DNA of 20,080 nt from Acidobacterium sp. Lineage in GTDB: Bacteria > Acidobacteriota > Terriglobia > Terriglobales > Acidobacteriaceae. Each line of letters begins with the position of its first letter. Within the stretch, counting starts at the first letter, position 1. This document shows, piece by piece, positions 1 through 8,413 of the stretch. The position numbers and the translations under genes were made by a program. The stretch spans positions 1-20,080 of the forward strand of contig PMAM01000085.1 of the NCBI GenBank assembly GCA_003152595.1, written 5' to 3'. The notes under the pieces were generated by a model, which was not told the origin of the DNA, made no database searches, and saw only the letters and a list, made by a program, of their open reading frames with translations.

Positions 1-150
1 ATTTGCCTGCGGATGCACATAGCGCATCGTCGTCTTAATGTTATCGTGGCCGGCCACGTACTGCAATGTAAACGGGTCGGTATGCTCGCCGGCCTCGGTC
101 AGGAATGTGTGACGCAGACCGTGCAGGCCGGCGTCGGGGTGGGTCTGAAT
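1..150 (-). pseudogene. Tyrosine recombinase (phage-type integrase), C-terminal remnant
   Basis: Read on the minus strand, this stretch encodes the catalytic end of a tyrosine recombinase that would cut and rejoin DNA through a 3'-phosphotyrosine. The box II H-x-x-R is visible (H at 123-121, R at 114-112, in the context LHGLRHTFLTEAG). It is followed by the third histidine in AGHDNIKTT (48-46) and the nucleophilic tyrosine in MRYVHP (21-19). The N-terminal half, including the box I arginine, should lie to the right, but the frame is closed by a TAA at 213-211 and nothing integrase-like precedes it. No ATG opens the fragment, although a GTG exists near 183. The reading frame runs off the left edge of the window. 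I infer a truncated, inactive gene. A frameshift that hides the upstream part is less likely, because the other minus frames across 151-400 give no integrase-like protein. Confidence 0.75.
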
Positions 151-246
151 TCTCGTAGCAGGTCGCCGATCTGAGTTTCGCGCACCCACGGTCCCAGAGG
201 CTGAGCCGGATTACCCGGATGCGTGAATGGCATGAAGAAAGGCAGC

Positions 247-1455
247 TCATCCGCCAGCGAAAGCGAGCAACTGGGCCAGATCCAGCGAGGAATCGGATTC
301 GACGCCGCGGGGAATCGTGGGACCGATGGCGACAGCCTGGTTGTGATCCTCGAACCACGCAATAAAGGCGGACTGCTCGTAGCCGGGGAGCCGCTGCTGG
401 TTCACCCAGTGATACCAGGCGGCCATGTCGGCATCGATGAGCGAACCGGCGGGATCGAGTTCGGGCGTCGCCGTGTCGCCGGAAAGCAATTCGTTCATCG
501 GCCGCTGGCGCTGCCGCGGCGCGAAGCGCGCGATGACGGTGAGCGCCTGGGCGCGGCGGAGCACTTCCCGGGTGGTCCACTGCGCGAAGGTGGTGCTGAA
601 GATCTGCGTGCCGGAGGCTTCCGTGAAGAGGCTGACCTGGAACCGGGCGAGGACCGGATCCGTTGAGCCGTCGATGCCGAGTTCCGCGGGCGTGAGCCGA
701 GCGAGCCAGGTGCGGAGCTGCTCGGGTCCCATGCCGGGGCGCTCGATTTCCTTTTGCATTTTTGTGAGCAGGCCGGTGCGGAGCGGCTCGAGCGCGCTGA
801 ACGAGATGCTGGTGAGCGCGGGATCGTGATCGGCAGCGGCGTCTCCGTCGATATACCAATGCGCATAGGGCACGGGGTGTGCCCGCGCACGCCGGGCCGT
901 TGCGTCGAGGAGAAGGCGGAGCCCGTTGCCGGACCGGATGCTCTGGAACCAGGTCCCCTGGGCGCGGAGGTTGCGGAAGAGCGGCTGGTCCCACGAAGCT
1001 ACGCCCTGTCCGATAACGGCGATCCCAAGACGACGGAGCGGAGGCGCTTCGACCCGAATCACGGCGTCGAGGCGGGCGCTGTAGTCGTTGGCGGCGGTGC
1101 GAAAAGCATCGAGCTGATGGCTGCTCCAGAGCCAGGCGGACTGCTGCTCCAGAAACTGCGCGGGGTGATTGATCCAGTCGAAATCCTCGAGGTCATGCGA
1201 CAGGGAGATCTGCGCAAACCCATGCACGCATTCGGAAAGCTGCCCCTGATTCATCGCGGCGAGAGCGTAGAGTTGCTTCTCGATGGTGGAGCGCTCGACC
1301 GGAAAGAGGTAATCGTACTGGATGATTTCGCGCAACAGGCTGGGCAGGAGAGCGAGCGGAAGCTGCCGCAATGTCTCGACATGGGCGACGGCGAGGGAAC
1401 GGCCCTGCAGCGGGTAAGCAGCAAAGTTTCCTGCGGTAAGGTCGCGGGGCTGCAT
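247..1455 (-). CDS. Conserved-looking hypothetical protein, 402 aa
   Basis: I do not recognise this protein. It has 402 residues, no evident signal peptide and no transmembrane stretch, so it may be cytoplasmic. The N-terminal third looks helical and contains the segment LLREIIQYDYLFPVER (about residues 40-55) and several tryptophans (ISLSHDLEDFDWINHPAQF near 85-103). The middle has mixed alpha/beta character with WYIDGDAAADHDPALTS. The start ATG (1455-1453) lies two bases after the stop of the upstream Tat/AP-superfamily gene, so the two are probably translationally coupled. A weak GGGAG lies about 11 bases upstream. It is the last gene of the minus-strand block. The coding assignment rests on the long frame, a composition unlike the arginine/proline-rich shadow frames, and the tight spacing. 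Confidence 0.8.
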   Translation of the reverse strand: MQPRDLTAGNFAAYPLQGRSLAVAHVETLRQLPLALLPSLLREIIQYDYLFPVERSTIEKQLYALAAMNQGQLSECVHGFAQISLSHDLEDFDWINHPAQFLEQQSAWLWSSHQLDAFRTAANDYSARLDAVIRVEAPPLRRLGIAVIGQGVASWDQPLFRNLRAQGTWFQSIRSGNGLRLLLDATARRARAHPVPYAHWYIDGDAAADHDPALTSISFSALEPLRTGLLTKMQKEIERPGMGPEQLRTWLARLTPAELGIDGSTDPVLARFQVSLFTEASGTQIFSTTFAQWTTREVLRRAQALTVIARFAPRQRQRPMNELLSGDTATPELDPAGSLIDADMAAWYHWVNQQRLPGYEQSAFIAWFEDHNQAVAIGPTIPRGVESDSSLDLAQLLAFAGG

Positions 1456-1457
1456 GA

Positions 1458-2606
1458 TCAGAGGAGCTCCCGGACCGGTTTGCCTTCGCTCTGCGCGGGC
1501 GAGAAACCCAGGATGGCGCCGAGGCTGGGGACGAGATCGATGGACTGCACTGGGTCGTCGTAAATGACACCGGGGCGGACACCGGCACCGAGAGCCATCA
1601 TCCAGGTGGTGCGGCTTGCAGCATCTCCGGTGCGGTGGTGCTGGAATCCATTGCCTCCGGTGTCGTAGTCGGCGTCGCGTCCGAAGTCGGGCAGGATGAA
1701 CATGGTGGTGTTGCCGGCGTACTCAGGGTTGTCCTGCACGGCGCGCCACATCTCGGCGCAGAGGCGGTCGGTACGGCGGATGCCTTCTATATATAAGGAA
1801 TAGGCGCCGGAATGGGCGACGTCGATGTCGTGCATGGTGATCCACAGCAGGCTGGGAGCTTCCTGCTGCATGAGGCGGATGGCGATGTACACCGACAGCT
1901 CGTCTGGGCTGGAGAGCGTGCGTGCATGCGCGGCGAAGTCCTCGACGGAGAGGCGGAGGATGCGGTCCAGCTGCTGGAGCTCGAACTCTCCGCCGCCCAG
2001 TTGCGGCGTGTAGAGGGGGTTCTCGTAGTTGTCGCGCAGGAGGTGGTCGAGGTTTACGCCGCCGGGCCTCGCGGCTGCCAGCAGGTGCTTGGGAAGGATC
2101 ACCAAGGCACCAGCTCCGTAGGAGCGGCAATCGCTCTCGCCGATGCGGTTGAAGCCGTTGCTGGGCGCGACGACCCACGCGTCGTTAGCAGGGCGCTTCA
2201 GATCGCGGCGGAAATACTCGAATACGGTGGGATGTTGCGGCGGGACAGCAGCGAAGTTGTTCAGTGTTTCATAGACGCCGGTGGCCAGGCTGGCGGTGGC
2301 GACGTAATGGCCCAGAATGCCGCGGTTCGTGACATGGGAAAAAAAGCTGGACTGCGGGATCAGCTCGTGCAGGAGATGCGGGATATTCTCCTGGCCTTCA
2401 GGTGCAAAGGTTTCCTGGTCGCGCGCGCCGCCGCCAAAAGTGATCACGATCACCTTGCGCTTTTTGCGGACAGCCTCGCCGCGCAGGAAAGGACTGGCTC
2501 CCATCAGAGTCGATCCGAGGGTGAGGCCGGCAACATCACGGAGAAATTCGCGGCGGCTGAGGCTGAGGCCGAAGGGAGTTTGCAGCGATTGGATCAGGCG
2601 ATTCAT
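1458..2606 (-). CDS. Tat-exported alkaline-phosphatase-superfamily (sulfatase/DUF1501-like) protein
   Basis: The 382-residue product starts with a twin-arginine signal (SRREFLRD, R18-R19, then a hydrophobic GLTLGSTLMGASPF), so it should be exported folded. The mature part follows the alkaline phosphatase superfamily pattern. KVIVITFGGGARD ends in a first-strand aspartate (D63). HYVATASLATG (100-110) resembles the active-site segment of the superfamily. DIDVAHSG gives D260, D262 and H265. LPDFGRD has D307, FQHHRTGD has H323 and H324, and SIDLVPSLGAILG (355-367) matches the C-terminal signature of sulfatases. The C/S-x-P-x-R maturation motif of true sulfatases is absent, so substrate and even activity are unknown. 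It lies 6 bases after the TPR gene and 2 bases before the 402-residue gene, with no clear ribosome binding site, consistent with coupled translation inside an operon. Confidence 0.85.
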   Translation of the reverse strand: MNRLIQSLQTPFGLSLSRREFLRDVAGLTLGSTLMGASPFLRGEAVRKKRKVIVITFGGGARDQETFAPEGQENIPHLLHELIPQSSFFSHVTNRGILGHYVATASLATGVYETLNNFAAVPPQHPTVFEYFRRDLKRPANDAWVVAPSNGFNRIGESDCRSYGAGALVILPKHLLAAARPGGVNLDHLLRDNYENPLYTPQLGGGEFELQQLDRILRLSVEDFAAHARTLSSPDELSVYIAIRLMQQEAPSLLWITMHDIDVAHSGAYSLYIEGIRRTDRLCAEMWRAVQDNPEYAGNTTMFILPDFGRDADYDTGGNGFQHHRTGDAASRTTWMMALGAGVRPGVIYDDPVQSIDLVPSLGAILGFSPAQSEGKPVRELL

Positions 2607-2612
2607 GGGCGA

Positions 2613-4028
2613 TCAGGGCACCGAGGGAGCGGGCGGTTTGGCGGAGTAGACAAACTGGCGAACCTCGGCGCGCTCTTTATCGACCTCCGCCAGATGTTCA
2701 GCACGCAGCTTCTTATAAACAGCGAGTTCGTTCTGAGCCAGATCTTTGTTGCCGACGTGGACGTAATCCATGCCGAGGCGGTAGTGCGCGTCGGAGAGGC
2801 TCGAATCGAGGGCGAGAGCGCGCTCGTACTGCGGAATGGACTCCTCGTACTGATGCTGATCGGCGTAGAAGTCGCCGAGCTGGACGTGCGCGTCAGCGAA
2901 GGACTCATCGAGCGCGATGGAGTTCTTCAGCAGAGACTCGACGGTGCTGAAGTCTACGGCGGAGCCCCCGGTTCGTTTGGCCTTCCAGAGGCTGATCGCG
3001 TAGTAGTACTGAGCGCGCGCGTTGTTCGGCTGTTCCTCAGCGTAGCGGCGGAAGCGCTCGGTGACTGCGGCGGCCTCGCCAGGCGAGCTGTCGTAGGCTT
3101 TGGAGAGGAAAAGGTAGCAGCGCGGGTCGGAGGGATCGAGGTCCGCGGCGCGGAGAAGAGCCTTCACGGCATCGTCGTAGCGAGTGCGGGAATAGAGCGC
3201 GAGTCCGAGACCGATGAAGAGGCGCGGGGAGTTGGGATAGCGCTGCGTCGCGTCCTGGAAGATGGTGATCGCCGGTTCGTAGGTTCTGTGCAGAAGCATC
3301 TCGCTTCCCCAATCGAAGAGATTGTTCTCCGTCGGGTCCAGATGTGCGGCCGTCTCGTATTCGTTCGCCGCATCGATAAACTTTCCTTCCTTCTCGTCGA
3401 CTTGAGCCAGCAGGTTGTGCAGCTCATCGGTTTTTTTCTCTTTTTCCAGATCCCTGATGACCTGCCGAGCTTCGTCCAGCCGGCCGAGCAGAAAATCGGC
3501 CATGGCCAGATCGTAGCCGTTGTCGTACGCACCGGGTTTCGCGCGGTAAGCTCTTGCAAACAGCGCCTGCGCTTCGGCCACCTGGCCGGATTTCGCGTAC
3601 AACTCGCCAAAATTATGGTTGGCGTTGTAGTTTGTGGGCTCCAGTTGCAGCGCTTTGCGGAACTGCTCGCTCGCCAGGTCTGCCTTGCCCGAATCCAGCA
3701 GGATTGTGCCCAGGTTGGTTCGCGCGGCAGCTGAGTCCGGCTTCAATTGAACGGCGAGTTGGAGCTGGCCAAGAGCCTTTGCATTCTCGGCCATCGAGCC
3801 ATAGATGAGGCCAAGAAGCTCATGCACCTCAAAATCCCGGGTGGCGTAAGGAAGGATGGTTTCCAGCCGATGAGCCGCCGCCGGATACCGCCCAGCGCCG
3901 TAGTCGGCCTCTGCCGCCTTATAGACAGGCTCAATTCTTTGCTGAGGCGTGCCCTGAGCGCAGAGAGGCGCGGCGCAGCCAGACAGCGCCAGCAATACCG
4001 GCCAACTGAGCCGAGGCTTCCTGCTCAC
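2613..4028 (-). CDS. TPR-repeat exported protein, probable lipoprotein
   Basis: This is a tetratricopeptide-repeat protein of 471 residues, probably a scaffold or binding partner at the membrane. I chose the GTG at 4028-4026 because GGGAGG sits six bases upstream. The frame is open further upstream (ATG at 4091), but that would add a non-signal N-terminus and run into a hairpin. From the GTG the product begins with a signal peptide containing KPR, then SWPVLLALSGC, which fits a lipobox (L-S-G-C, Cys18). Cleavage by signal peptidase I near LCAQ is the alternative. TPR units follow almost to the end (for example TNLGTILLDSGKADLASEQF and AHVQLGDFYADQHQYEESI). Around residues 231-248 is DPTENN followed by WGSEMLLHR, a signature shared with the second TPR protein of this window. 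It sits 151 bases downstream of the TonB receptor and is followed closely by the Tat/AP gene. Confidence 0.88.
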   Translation of the reverse strand: MSRKPRLSWPVLLALSGCAAPLCAQGTPQQRIEPVYKAAEADYGAGRYPAAAHRLETILPYATRDFEVHELLGLIYGSMAENAKALGQLQLAVQLKPDSAAARTNLGTILLDSGKADLASEQFRKALQLEPTNYNANHNFGELYAKSGQVAEAQALFARAYRAKPGAYDNGYDLAMADFLLGRLDEARQVIRDLEKEKKTDELHNLLAQVDEKEGKFIDAANEYETAAHLDPTENNLFDWGSEMLLHRTYEPAITIFQDATQRYPNSPRLFIGLGLALYSRTRYDDAVKALLRAADLDPSDPRCYLFLSKAYDSSPGEAAAVTERFRRYAEEQPNNARAQYYYAISLWKAKRTGGSAVDFSTVESLLKNSIALDESFADAHVQLGDFYADQHQYEESIPQYERALALDSSLSDAHYRLGMDYVHVGNKDLAQNELAVYKKLRAEHLAEVDKERAEVRQFVYSAKPPAPSVP

Positions 4029-4073
4029 GGACTGCCTCCCTGTTCTCCGCCTGAGCAAGGCACTCTCAAGAAG

Positions 4074-4118
4074 AACACCCCGGCACGGCACTCGCGAACC
4101 GTGCCATGCCGGGGTGTT
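4074..4118 (-). terminator. Intrinsic terminator or attenuator after the TonB receptor gene
   Basis: Two 18-base arms (4101-4118 and 4074-4091) are complementary with one mismatch position, around a 9-base loop (4092-4100). The stem is very GC-rich (ACCCCGGCA core). On the minus strand the stem is followed by TTCTTCTTG, a short pyrimidine tail of the kind seen at rho-independent terminators. It lies about 60 bases after the receptor stop codon and about 45 bases before the GTG of the TPR gene. It should therefore end or reduce transcription between receptor and TPR gene. The tail is not a pure U-run, so efficiency may be partial. Confidence 0.7.
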
Positions 4119-4179
4119 GACATCTTAATCCATCCCCCGTGAACCGGTAGCTGCTTTCCTCAGGTTTTGTTCACGGGCC

Positions 4180-7100
4180 CTAGTAATACAGCTTCATTGC
4201 AAATTGGATCTGCCGTGGATTGGTGCGCGTGGATCCGATTGCCCCAAAGGTCGGTGTTGTGTAGTCGCCCGAACCGCTGATCGAAACCACACCATTGCCG
4301 CCAAAATTCGGCTGATTGAAGTTCGGATGATTGACGATGTTGAAGAACTCCGAGCGGAACTCCAGCGAGTAACGCTCGCTGAACGGGAAGGTCTTGAACA
4401 GCGAGAAGTCGAGATTATGGAGTCCGGGACCAGAAATCTGATCGCGTCTGGCGCCCAGCGCCGCGGCTCCGGTCAATGGGACGCAGTTGAGCGCCGAGCC
4501 TGCAATCGGGACAAGAGCTTGCGGCGTCCCGCCCAGGAGGCACGGCTGCGCAAAGGCCGATGGATTTCCGATCCAAAACGGGTATTTATTGCTGGCAACG
4601 GTCTTGGTCGTGATCCCGAGCTGAGGGCTCTTGCCCGAGAGGAGAATGTCGTTGCAGCCCAGGCCTGACGCTGTACTGGTATGGCAGCCAAAGCCGAGCG
4701 GCTGGCCCCCCTGCAACCCGACAATCCAGTTGGTAGACCAGCCTCCGAGGATCTGGTTGGCAGGGCCTCCGTGGTTCATGAATTGTCTGCCCCGTCCCCA
4801 GGGCAAGTCGTAGGTTCCGCTGAAGTGGATCACGTTGCGGAGATCGAAGTCAGACAAAGAATAGTCGAACTTTGGACCCAGACCCGGGACCGCATAGGCG
4901 CGAAGCGTGTCGGCGTTGGTACCGTTCAACAGGTCGCCGGCATCGCTCATCGCCTTGGACCAGGTATAGGCGAGCAGGAACGTCAGGCCGTGCGAGACTT
5001 GCTCCTGCAGCTTGGTTTGCAAGCCGTGATAGGAACTGATGCCATCGGTAGCCTGATAACTGCCGCCGCCAAAATCCGGGAATGGATAACAGCTTAACTT
5101 CCCGGGAGCGGTTCCCACGGCGAAGTTTCCGTAGAGGCAGCCGGTACCGGTGGTGAGGCCGGCAGGCATAATCTGCCTCACGTCTTGGTAACCCACGCCA
5201 TGCTGCAGATCGGCGTCATGCGTGTACACATACGAAGCTGTCGCAGCCAGGGATGGCAGAATGGAATACTCGAAGCTAATGTTTGTGGCATAGGTGCGAG
5301 GGGTCTGGTAGTTGAACTGCAGACCCTGCAGCCCCAGGCCTTTGGCGTTGACTACAGCTGGGCTGAATGGGATACAGGAGAAGCCGGATTCGATCGACGC
5401 GGTGCCCCCCGGGCCGGCCGTGGGGCAGCCGGCAAATGAAGTGTTGTAACTGACCGGCGCAATCTGGGAAACAATGGACGCATGCGGGTCGGATGGATTG
5501 GCAGTTACGCCGTATCCGAAGTTGAACACAAACGGATAATTCTCGCCGATATTCGGTCCGTATCCCTGATTCTCAAACGAGTTGTAGAACACGCCAAAGC
5601 CGCCGCGCCCTACCAGCTTGCGAGTAATCTGGTATTCCATGCCAAGGCGCGGGGAGAAATTGGCTTTTTGCAGCTGCAGCAGTCCCTGGCCGTACTTATT
5701 CGTCACGTCCAGAGTGATGCCATCCGCCGCCAGAAGATCGACCAGGCCGTAGCAGCCGGTTCCAAGGCAGCTGGAGTTTGTGGACAGCGTCCGATTGTCT
5801 TTTCCGCTGGCGGGAACGATGAAGGTGGGATTGCCAAGACCCAGTCCCGGCAAGGCGATCGGAACGAAATTGGCCTGCCCGCCGTTGGTCTCGTTGATCG
5901 GGCCGAAGTAATCGTAGCGGACGCCGAGATTCACCGTCATCTTCGAGGTCATCTTCCAGTCGTCCTGGAAGTAGGCGGCAAAGTACTTCTTCGCATCGTA
6001 GGTCTTATTGATGTTCGAGGCTGTAACGCTGTTTGAGCCGCCGGAATAGCTGTAACCATTGGGATTGGGATTCCCGGCGATGGTCGCAGGCGCGGCGGTC
6101 GGAGGCAGCAGGAACTGGGCCAGGCCGCCGACGTCCGTCGACCCCTGATTGGGAATATCGGTGTACGTACCACTGTAGGCAAAGTCGCCGTGGGAAGCCT
6201 CAGGCTGCAGAGTCGCATACTTTGCGTTCTGGAACTCGACGCCCATCTTGAAGCTGTGTTTGCCGTAAATCCGGGTGAAGTCGTCCGTGACCTGAAGGGT
6301 CGCCGTGGTTTCGTCGGAGGGCAGGTATTCGTTACTGCCCAGAGTTGTCAGGTTGGTGATGGCGATGGCGGGCAGGCCGCCGTTTTCGGCTACCTGGGGA
6401 ATGCCCTGGATCCCATACTGCGCGGGAATCCCCATCTGGGTGCCTACCGGTCCGAAGCGCGTGGCGTGCAGGTGAGCAAAGCCCGCGCGGACCTGGTTCA
6501 CGACGGCCGGGGTGAATACGTGGGTGTACGCGGCCACCATCTGGGCCGATTTCGCGCTCTGAAGCCCCTGCTGGAAAGCGCCGCCATCGGCTATGCCTTT
6601 AAACGGTCCCGGAATGAACTGCGGGTCGTCGGAATAACTGAAGCGGGCGAAGACCTGGTTGGCCTGATCCGGGTTGAAGTCCTCGCGTGTGTCGAATTCA
6701 TTCGCATGCTCGAAAAGCGCCGGGCTGGTCTGGTACCCGCCGAGGCCTGTATTCTGCGCAGGAAAAAGCTGCAGCAGTTTCACTGCAGCCTGATCGATGC
6801 GGCCTGCCGGAAGCATATTGAGATCGGGGCAGGTACCCAGGGCATAGGTCTTCGTGCTCGGCGCACACACGGCGCTGAACGGATCACGCACGTAGCCGTC
6901 TCCGCCAGTGTTCGTCAAGCCTGAAACGGGGTCCACCGCACCTGCCGCCACAAAGCGGGTTGTGCCCGGATCCAGGATGGTGCCATTCGGCATGCTGCGG
7001 CCGAGGATGTCCGTCTTGGAGGCTCCAGCCTGCTGGGTCAGGATGTCCTGCAGATTTTGGAAATCGCTCTTTTGCTCGGAATTGGTCGGTACGGTGGAGG

Positions 7101-8088
7101 TAAACGACGTGCCCTGGACGCGGCGCGTCCCCTGGTAGTCGCCGAAGAAAAAGAGTTTGTTCCTGATGATGGGGCCGCCGACTGTTCCTCCAAACTGGTT
7201 GAAGCGATATTCGCCCTTCACCGGGTTCGCGGTATTGTCCTCGAACCAGTCGGCAGCGTCGAGCTTGTCGTTGCGGAAGAACTCAAACGCATCGCCATGG
7301 ATCGAGTTGGTGCCGGATTTGACGGTGGCGTTCACCACCGCGCCTGCAGCCCGGCCCAGCTCCGCGCTGTAATCCGAGGTCTGCACTTTGAACTCCTGAA
7401 TGGCGTCGATTGGAGGCAGGATGACGTAATTCGTGCCGTTGAGAAAGTCGACGTTATCGGAGTTGTCGTCGATACCGTCAAGCAGGTAATTGTTCTGCGC
7501 GGGACGCTCGCCATTGGCGGAGAATGCGCCGCTGGCGGCATTGCCGCGCGTATCGGCCTGAGGAGTCTGCATGCCCGCTCCAAGCTGCGCCAGGAACGTG
7601 AAATTGCGTCCGTTGAGGGGCAGATTGTTCACCTCTTGCCGGCCGATCACCTGGCCCGTGGAAGCTTCCTGCGTTTGCAGCAGGGGAGGGGCTTCGTTGA
7701 CCTCCACGGTTTCGGACGCTTGTCCGACCTTGAGCTGAATGTTGACCTCCAGAGCCTGCGCAACGTTAACCGTCAGGTTGGACTGTGTGGTCTTCGCAAA
7801 GCCCGCGGCAGTTACCGTGATCGTGTAGTTTCCAACGCGCACTGGCGAAAACGTGTACGAGCCTCCAGCGCTGGTGCGCGCTTGCACAGAAATACCCTGG
7901 TCCGTATTCAGCAGCGTCACCTGAGCGTTGGGAACTACGGCTCCGGTGCTGTCGGTTACGGTTCCGGTGATGGAACCTTCATCGACCTGTGCGAATGCCG
8001 CTCGGCCCGGCAGCAGGACGCAGCAGCACGCGATGATGATGCAATTCAGGGCCCTGAAGAAGCACACAGCTTTCCTGTTTCCGCGCAT
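4180..8088 (-). CDS. Oar-like TonB-dependent outer-membrane receptor with carboxypeptidase-regulatory domain
   Basis: The 1302-residue product is an outer-membrane beta-barrel receptor that takes up an unknown ligand using TonB energy. A signal peptide is visible (basic start, hydrophobic core IIIACCCVLLPG, likely cleavage after RAAFAQ). Residues about 36-125 form a carboxypeptidase-regulatory-like domain (GSITGTVTDSTGAVVPNAQV, then YTITVTAAGF). The plug follows, with NNLPLNGRNF, NNYLLDGIDD and AELGRAAGAVVNATVKSGTN. The remainder is barrel, ending in the aromatic strand IQFAMKLYY expected for outer-membrane insertion. Length and order match the Oar-type receptors that are abundant in Acidobacteria. 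The ATG at 8088 is supported by GGAGG seven bases upstream (8100-8096). Downstream lie a strong hairpin and then the TPR gene; upstream is a divergent FG-GAP gene. The ligand cannot be told from sequence. Confidence 0.95.
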   Translation of the reverse strand: MRGNRKAVCFFRALNCIIIACCCVLLPGRAAFAQVDEGSITGTVTDSTGAVVPNAQVTLLNTDQGISVQARTSAGGSYTFSPVRVGNYTITVTAAGFAKTTQSNLTVNVAQALEVNIQLKVGQASETVEVNEAPPLLQTQEASTGQVIGRQEVNNLPLNGRNFTFLAQLGAGMQTPQADTRGNAASGAFSANGERPAQNNYLLDGIDDNSDNVDFLNGTNYVILPPIDAIQEFKVQTSDYSAELGRAAGAVVNATVKSGTNSIHGDAFEFFRNDKLDAADWFEDNTANPVKGEYRFNQFGGTVGGPIIRNKLFFFGDYQGTRRVQGTSFTSTVPTNSEQKSDFQNLQDILTQQAGASKTDILGRSMPNGTILDPGTTRFVAAGAVDPVSGLTNTGGDGYVRDPFSAVCAPSTKTYALGTCPDLNMLPAGRIDQAAVKLLQLFPAQNTGLGGYQTSPALFEHANEFDTREDFNPDQANQVFARFSYSDDPQFIPGPFKGIADGGAFQQGLQSAKSAQMVAAYTHVFTPAVVNQVRAGFAHLHATRFGPVGTQMGIPAQYGIQGIPQVAENGGLPAIAITNLTTLGSNEYLPSDETTATLQVTDDFTRIYGKHSFKMGVEFQNAKYATLQPEASHGDFAYSGTYTDIPNQGSTDVGGLAQFLLPPTAAPATIAGNPNPNGYSYSGGSNSVTASNINKTYDAKKYFAAYFQDDWKMTSKMTVNLGVRYDYFGPINETNGGQANFVPIALPGLGLGNPTFIVPASGKDNRTLSTNSSCLGTGCYGLVDLLAADGITLDVTNKYGQGLLQLQKANFSPRLGMEYQITRKLVGRGGFGVFYNSFENQGYGPNIGENYPFVFNFGYGVTANPSDPHASIVSQIAPVSYNTSFAGCPTAGPGGTASIESGFSCIPFSPAVVNAKGLGLQGLQFNYQTPRTYATNISFEYSILPSLAATASYVYTHDADLQHGVGYQDVRQIMPAGLTTGTGCLYGNFAVGTAPGKLSCYPFPDFGGGSYQATDGISSYHGLQTKLQEQVSHGLTFLLAYTWSKAMSDAGDLLNGTNADTLRAYAVPGLGPKFDYSLSDFDLRNVIHFSGTYDLPWGRGRQFMNHGGPANQILGGWSTNWIVGLQGGQPLGFGCHTSTASGLGCNDILLSGKSPQLGITTKTVASNKYPFWIGNPSAFAQPCLLGGTPQALVPIAGSALNCVPLTGAAALGARRDQISGPGLHNLDFSLFKTFPFSERYSLEFRSEFFNIVNHPNFNQPNFGGNGVVSISGSGDYTTPTFGAIGSTRTNPRQIQFAMKLYY

Positions 8089-8251
8089 CCTGGTACCTCC
8101 GAAAAGTTATGAGACCTGGGGACAACTATTCGAATCCGCACTGCTCGTTCCTCGCGCGAGACGCGTCTGCAGCGAGGCTGAACTGCAATTCGAAAATGAA
8201 AGCCGTTACATTACTGCGGGGCCTGAACGTACTTTTCGATATCGGTCGATG

Positions 8252-8281
8252 ACTTTAGCCCATCTTGTTTCGGATTGTCAA
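8252..8281 (-). promoter_or_regulatory. Candidate sigma-70 promoter of the TonB receptor gene
   Basis: On the minus strand there is a perfect TTGACA (8281-8276). After an 18-base spacer comes TAAAGT (8257-8252), four of six matches to the -10 consensus. Transcription would begin near 8245 and give a leader of about 155 bases before the receptor ATG. No other -35 of this quality is visible in the gap. Assigned by eye only. Confidence 0.45.
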
Positions 8282-8404
8282 CCAAAGGTTGCAGATGTTT
8301 TTCCAACGCCGGGTTTGGAAGCTCTGAGGAAGAGGCTCCTGGAACGGCCCGCCGATCGGGGCAGCGATGTTGCCCACGCCTTCGAACGGGCGCGTGTGAG
8401 CCGG

Positions 8405-8413
8405 TGATATGAT
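8405..8413 (+). promoter_or_regulatory. Candidate extended -10 promoter of the FG-GAP/redoxin/TPR gene
   Basis: TGATATGAT fits the extended -10 form TGn-TATAAT with one mismatch. No convincing -35 is found 16-18 bases upstream, which extended -10 promoters can do without. The predicted start near 8420 would leave a leader of about 12 bases before the ATG at 8432. No Shine-Dalgarno sequence lies between them. Confidence 0.35.

Noticed and set aside
1812..3734. 640-codon plus-strand open frame antisense to the TPR and AP-superfamily genes
   Set aside because: The opposite strand encodes recognisable TPR repeats and AP-superfamily motifs across two genes. This frame is valine/arginine/alanine-rich, matches no family, and arises from GC-rich third-position bias.
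4029..4091. Upstream ATG extension of the first TPR gene
   Set aside because: The extension would place 21 arginine-rich residues before a normal signal peptide and overlap the terminator hairpin, whereas the GTG at 4028 has a well-spaced GGGAGG.
7057..8112. 351-codon plus-strand frame opposite the receptor N-terminus
   Set aside because: It is the complement of the signal peptide, regulatory domain and plug of the receptor, which are clear on the minus strand.
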